This document shows positions 15,175-17,500 of a stretch of 17,500 nucleotides of DNA, in pieces. Both the position numbers and the translations under genes were made by a program. The notes under the pieces were generated by a model. The model was given only the letters and a program-made list of their open reading frames with translations, had not been told where the DNA came from and did no database searches. The DNA is from Chromera velia (Eukaryota > Sar > Chromeraceae), in assembly GCA_018398765.1 (NCBI GenBank), contig JAHBMJ010001212.1:15717-33216 (forward strand). Reading direction: 5' to 3'. Each line of letters opens with the position of its first letter. Within the stretch, counting starts at the first letter, position 1.

Positions 15175-16827
15175 TCACTCACCCTCTTCGTTCCCGATTC
15201 GCACCACGCGGGAGAGTAGAGCTGCAAGCAGGGGATTGCCTGCCAATGCACTCATTGGAATACCCGTGCCCCCCATGCCGCCCCCTCCCTCAGCATCAGC
15301 AGTCGGCTTGGGTCTCTCTCTGAATTGCCGGGGAATACACACGAGGGGCTTTCCGAACGCCCCCCCCTCTGTGAACGTGTTTGTCTCTTCCGTTCTCGGC
15401 AGCGGCTTTCTGAACCCCTCTCTCTGTTGTTTCAAGAGATCGGGCAGGGCGGCACGCAGCGAATCGGACCCTTGAGCACCGTGGAGGGTTCTGTCACTCT
15501 TCACTGCCTCCTTCTCCATTTCAAATGGATCGAGACCTACATGGCGTGCGTCATTTCTGTATCGAGACCGGAACCCCCCCCCCGCTTTTCCTCCACCAGA
15601 TTCCTGGTCGTCTTCCTCCTCCTTCTCCTCCCCCTTCTCTCTCTCCTTATCCTCCGCTTCCTTGGCTGAGGCGGTAAAGAAAACACCCGGCAGATACCAC
15701 TCAGAGAGAGAGAAGACATCATCGGGGACACTCCCCCCGTCATCTCCCCCGAAACCGATAAGCACTGCAGACGTGTTGTCGTTGGAACCTCGGGAGATCG
15801 ACCAGTCAATCAGACCAGCTGCCATGTCTGCCAAGGATTCAAAGACTTTTTTCTCTGCCCTGGGGGCCTCCAGGGCAGAGTTCAGCCACTCAGTGACAGT
15901 CTCTGTCGTGGTGTCCTCAAAAATGCCTGCATGCATGGGGGGGGAAGGGGGTTGCTGTGATGGAGGGAGAGTGCCACTCATGAACTGACGTGAAACAAAT
16001 GCGAAGAGCAGGTACGAGAAGAAGTCAGACGGGTCCAGCAGTCCATGCAGCACAACCATGCAGACGAAAAGCGGGGGGGAAAGGGAACCTTGTAGAAAGC
16101 ACCCTAACAAGACAGGCAAGAAGGTAGACACAGACAGACACAGCGGTGACCGACCATCGCATGCGAGGACAAGTACATCTCCTGGTTTACATATGGTCTC
16201 TGTAAAGTCGGGTACAGGGATCACTTTTTGTTCGCTCTGTGGCAGGTTTTTGTTTTGTTTGAACCCCGGGTCTCCGAACGCTCGGGACAGGGCGAGCTCC
16301 CCATCTACTCTGTTGATAGCAACCGACCCCCCTGCCTTCAAAATTCGTGCCTGTTCCTCTTCATTTTCAGGTTTGTGGTCTTGCGTGAGTTCTTCAAACG
16401 ACCCGTCGGCTCTCATGACAACACACCGGGAATCTCCTATGTTCCCTATGAGAATTTTGTACTCATCGTCACTCAACTTTTCCATAATTGCAAACACCGC
16501 AGTGCTGCCTGATTGCTCCTCCGCATCCTCAAGTATCTGAGCGTCAAGCTGGAGACAGGCGTCTCGTATTGAATCCTCATCCAGCCCGTCTAGCTCTCCC
16601 AGTGTTCGGTGGAACTGACGAGACAAGTGTTGGGAGACTGTAAACCCTGCGTGACCATCAAACACCCCCACCAAATACTTCCCTTTGTGCTTTGTGAGAG
16701 GGGCAAGAACGATCATTGCATCTTCCATGCTCGGCCTGTACCCCTGCATGCTGGCACCCCCCGCACGGAAGGGCCCAACCCTGCAATCCACAACTTCCTT
16801 TGACGTGATTGGAAACGACGCCCCCAT
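15175..16827 (-). CDS. PPM/PP2C-type protein serine/threonine phosphatase, two exons
   Basis: Exon 1 is 16827-16155 and exon 2 is 15926-15175; the spliced product is 474 aa. It removes phosphate from phosphoserine/threonine using two Mg/Mn ions. The PP2C motifs appear in order: GASMQGYRPSMEDA (R31, E35, D36), GVFDGHAG (D58), SGSTA (107-110), GNIGDSR, LTQDHKPENEEEQARI with AGGSV, DGELALSRAFGD, VLACDGIFED (D224) and SRGSNDNTSAVLI (D274). Splicing rebuilds ACDG|IFED across a phase-1 junction, where the family has an uninterrupted DG-I/L-W/F-D. All metal-binding residues are present, so it should be active. The start MGASFPITSKE fits the family's usual MG... opening; P at position 6 argues against N-myristoylation. 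The tail (about 285-474) is acidic and low-complexity. No signal peptide is seen. The substrate cannot be inferred. Confidence 0.92.
   Translation of the reverse strand: MGASFPITSKEVVDCRVGPFRAGGASMQGYRPSMEDAMIVLAPLTKHKGKYLVGVFDGHAGFTVSQHLSRQFHRTLGELDGLDEDSIRDACLQLDAQILEDAEEQSGSTAVFAIMEKLSDDEYKILIGNIGDSRCVVMRADGSFEELTQDHKPENEEEQARILKAGGSVAINRVDGELALSRAFGDPGFKQNKNLPQSEQKVIPVPDFTETICKPGDVLVLACDGRSPLCLSVSTFLPVLLGCFLQGSLSPPLFVCMVVLHGLLDPSDFFSYLLFAFVSRQFMSGTLPPSQQPPSPPMHAGIFEDTTTETVTEWLNSALEAPRAEKKVFESLADMAAGLIDWSISRGSNDNTSAVLIGFGGDDGGSVPDDVFSLSEWYLPGVFFTASAKEAEDKEREKGEEKEEEDDQESGGGKAGGGFRSRYRNDARHVGLDPFEMEKEAVKSDRTLHGAQGSDSLRAALPDLLKQQREGFRKPLPRTEETNTFTEGGAFGKPLVCIPRQFRERPKPTADAEGGGGMGGTGIPMSALAGNPLLAALLSRVVRIGNEEGE
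15927..16154 (-). other. 228-bp intron of the PP2C gene, in frame and stop-free
   Basis: The donor is GTCGGT (minus strand, 16154-16149) and the acceptor is ATGCAG ending at 15927. The length is 3 x 76 and no in-frame stop occurs. If retained it would insert 76 residues with strongly hydrophobic runs (for example LCLSVSTFLPVLLGCFL) into the catalytic core, between the metal-binding ACDG and IFED. A protein with this insertion would probably not fold as a phosphatase, so it is treated as an intron. Confidence 0.88.
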
Positions 16828-17003
16828 CTTCCCCCTTAATTCCTTGATTGCCTCTAACTACAAAACTGAATTCGATCAGATCAGATCAGGCAGCCACTCG
16901 GACTCCTTTCCTTCCACCTTCCCAAAGCGAGACTCTAGTGCTTTTGAAACCTGTATGGCTACTCAGCCACCGCGCCTCTCTTGGCCTCTCCAAAGAGAAA
17001 CGG
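16828..17003 (-). promoter_or_regulatory. Probable 5' leader/promoter interval of the PP2C gene
   Basis: It lies directly upstream of the phosphatase ATG on the minus strand and between that ATG and the first ATG of a possible divergent ORF (17004). It contains three tandem GATCA units (16874-16889). No TATA box or initiator can be named with confidence. Confidence 0.35.
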
Positions 17004-17444
17004 ATGAGGACGTGGAGAGGGGCAAGCGTGTCTAGACCCAATCCGATACAGAACCACAAAAAAGGCTGTGCACTGCACCTGCACTGGAACCTTGTAAGCG
17101 GTACTTTAAAAGGCAACAAAACGGAACGCCTCTCACTGCCGAGAGGGACCAAGTCAGCCCTGCCTGAGAAAGAGAAGGCCGGCACAAGAAGCGTGTTGCA
17201 CACAAGCAAGTCTCCTACTCGACTGAGCGCTCTTGCAGCGAAGAAGAAAATTCAAAAGCGAAGCGAAGGAGACAAAGGAGCCTCCGCGTTTGCGTGCTCT
17301 GAGGAAAGCCAGGAAAGCTGCGACGAGCGGATGAAGCTCCCTCGACCTAGCTCTCAGTTTCTTCTGGGCGATCGAAGCCCACGCAGGAAGATGATGGAAG
17401 ATGCGGGAAGTGCATCTGCATGCGTGAGCCCTCTGAACTTATAG
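17004..17444 (+). CDS. Possible divergent small ORF, 146 aa, unrecognised
   Basis: The open frame extends back to 16848, but the first ATG is 17004 and the stop is TAG at 17442-17444. The product is basic and Ser/Lys/Arg-rich (for example LSALAAKKKIQKRSEGDKG and RSPRRKMMEDAGSASACV) with no domain I recognise. The purine-rich sense strand is like the exons of the main gene, which is mild support. It could equally be the antisense of the phosphatase promoter or part of a longer spliced gene running off the window. Confidence 0.25.
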   Translation: MRTWRGASVSRPNPIQNHKKGCALHLHWNLVSGTLKGNKTERLSLPRGTKSALPEKEKAGTRSVLHTSKSPTRLSALAAKKKIQKRSEGDKGASAFACSEESQESCDERMKLPRPSSQFLLGDRSPRRKMMEDAGSASACVSPLNL

Positions 17445-17456
17445 CGCAGCATGCAA

Positions 17457-17490
17457 GGGCCCATTTGGGCGCCATGCATGAAATGGGCCC
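17457..17490. repeat. Inverted repeat GGGCCCATTT...AAATGGGCCC
   Basis: Ten-base perfect arms (17457-17466 and 17481-17490) flank a 14-base loop that contains GGCGCC and ATGCAT. GCAGC/GCTGC outside the arms could extend the stem after bulges. Confidence 0.85.
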
Positions 17491-17500
17491 GCGCTGCACC

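Overview
The window looks like nuclear DNA of an intron-rich, GC-balanced protist. It has spliceosomal introns with long C/T tracts, many microsatellites, purine-rich exons and no bacterial operon signals. A chromerid-like alveolate (for example Chromera) is my best guess, but that is inference from style only. The sequence opens with a G run and has an N next to another G run at 13134, so the assembly is imperfect there.

Left 11 kb: one large plus-strand gene. Fifteen exons (672-10708) can be joined with consistent reading phase at all 14 junctions, giving 1,879 codons that are probably 5' partial. The product carries a WHIM1-like helix pair, a long charged coiled coil, a WHIM2/WSD signature rebuilt across an intron (GHDRHKVSYW joined to RF), a probable WHIM3 segment, and a 654-residue tail with an AT-hook, an RG-rich stretch and a P/Q/H-rich end. 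This is the architecture of DDT/WHIM proteins that partner ISWI-type chromatin remodellers (Acf1/BAZ/RSF1-like). No PHD finger or bromodomain is visible.

Middle (about 11.2-14.8 kb): AT-rich DNA without a convincing gene. It holds short non-autonomous-looking elements: a 496-bp element with 25-bp terminal inverted repeats (12015-12510) containing tandem CACACTAAAGTGTG palindromes, a 405-bp element with 33-bp inverted repeats (12786-13190), a foldback with arms of about 190 bp (13461-13921) bracketed by diverged 87-bp direct repeats, and a 28-bp perfect palindrome (14522-14549).

Right end: a minus-strand PPM/PP2C protein phosphatase gene (16827-15175, two exons, 474 aa). Upstream of it is a weakly supported divergent plus-strand ORF, and an inverted repeat lies at the window edge.

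The two recognised genes face each other across the repeat-rich region and show no functional link. What they share is splicing style. All 15 inferred donors are GTNNGT, 10 of them GTCNGT, and several donors lie inside four-base microsatellites built from the donor itself.
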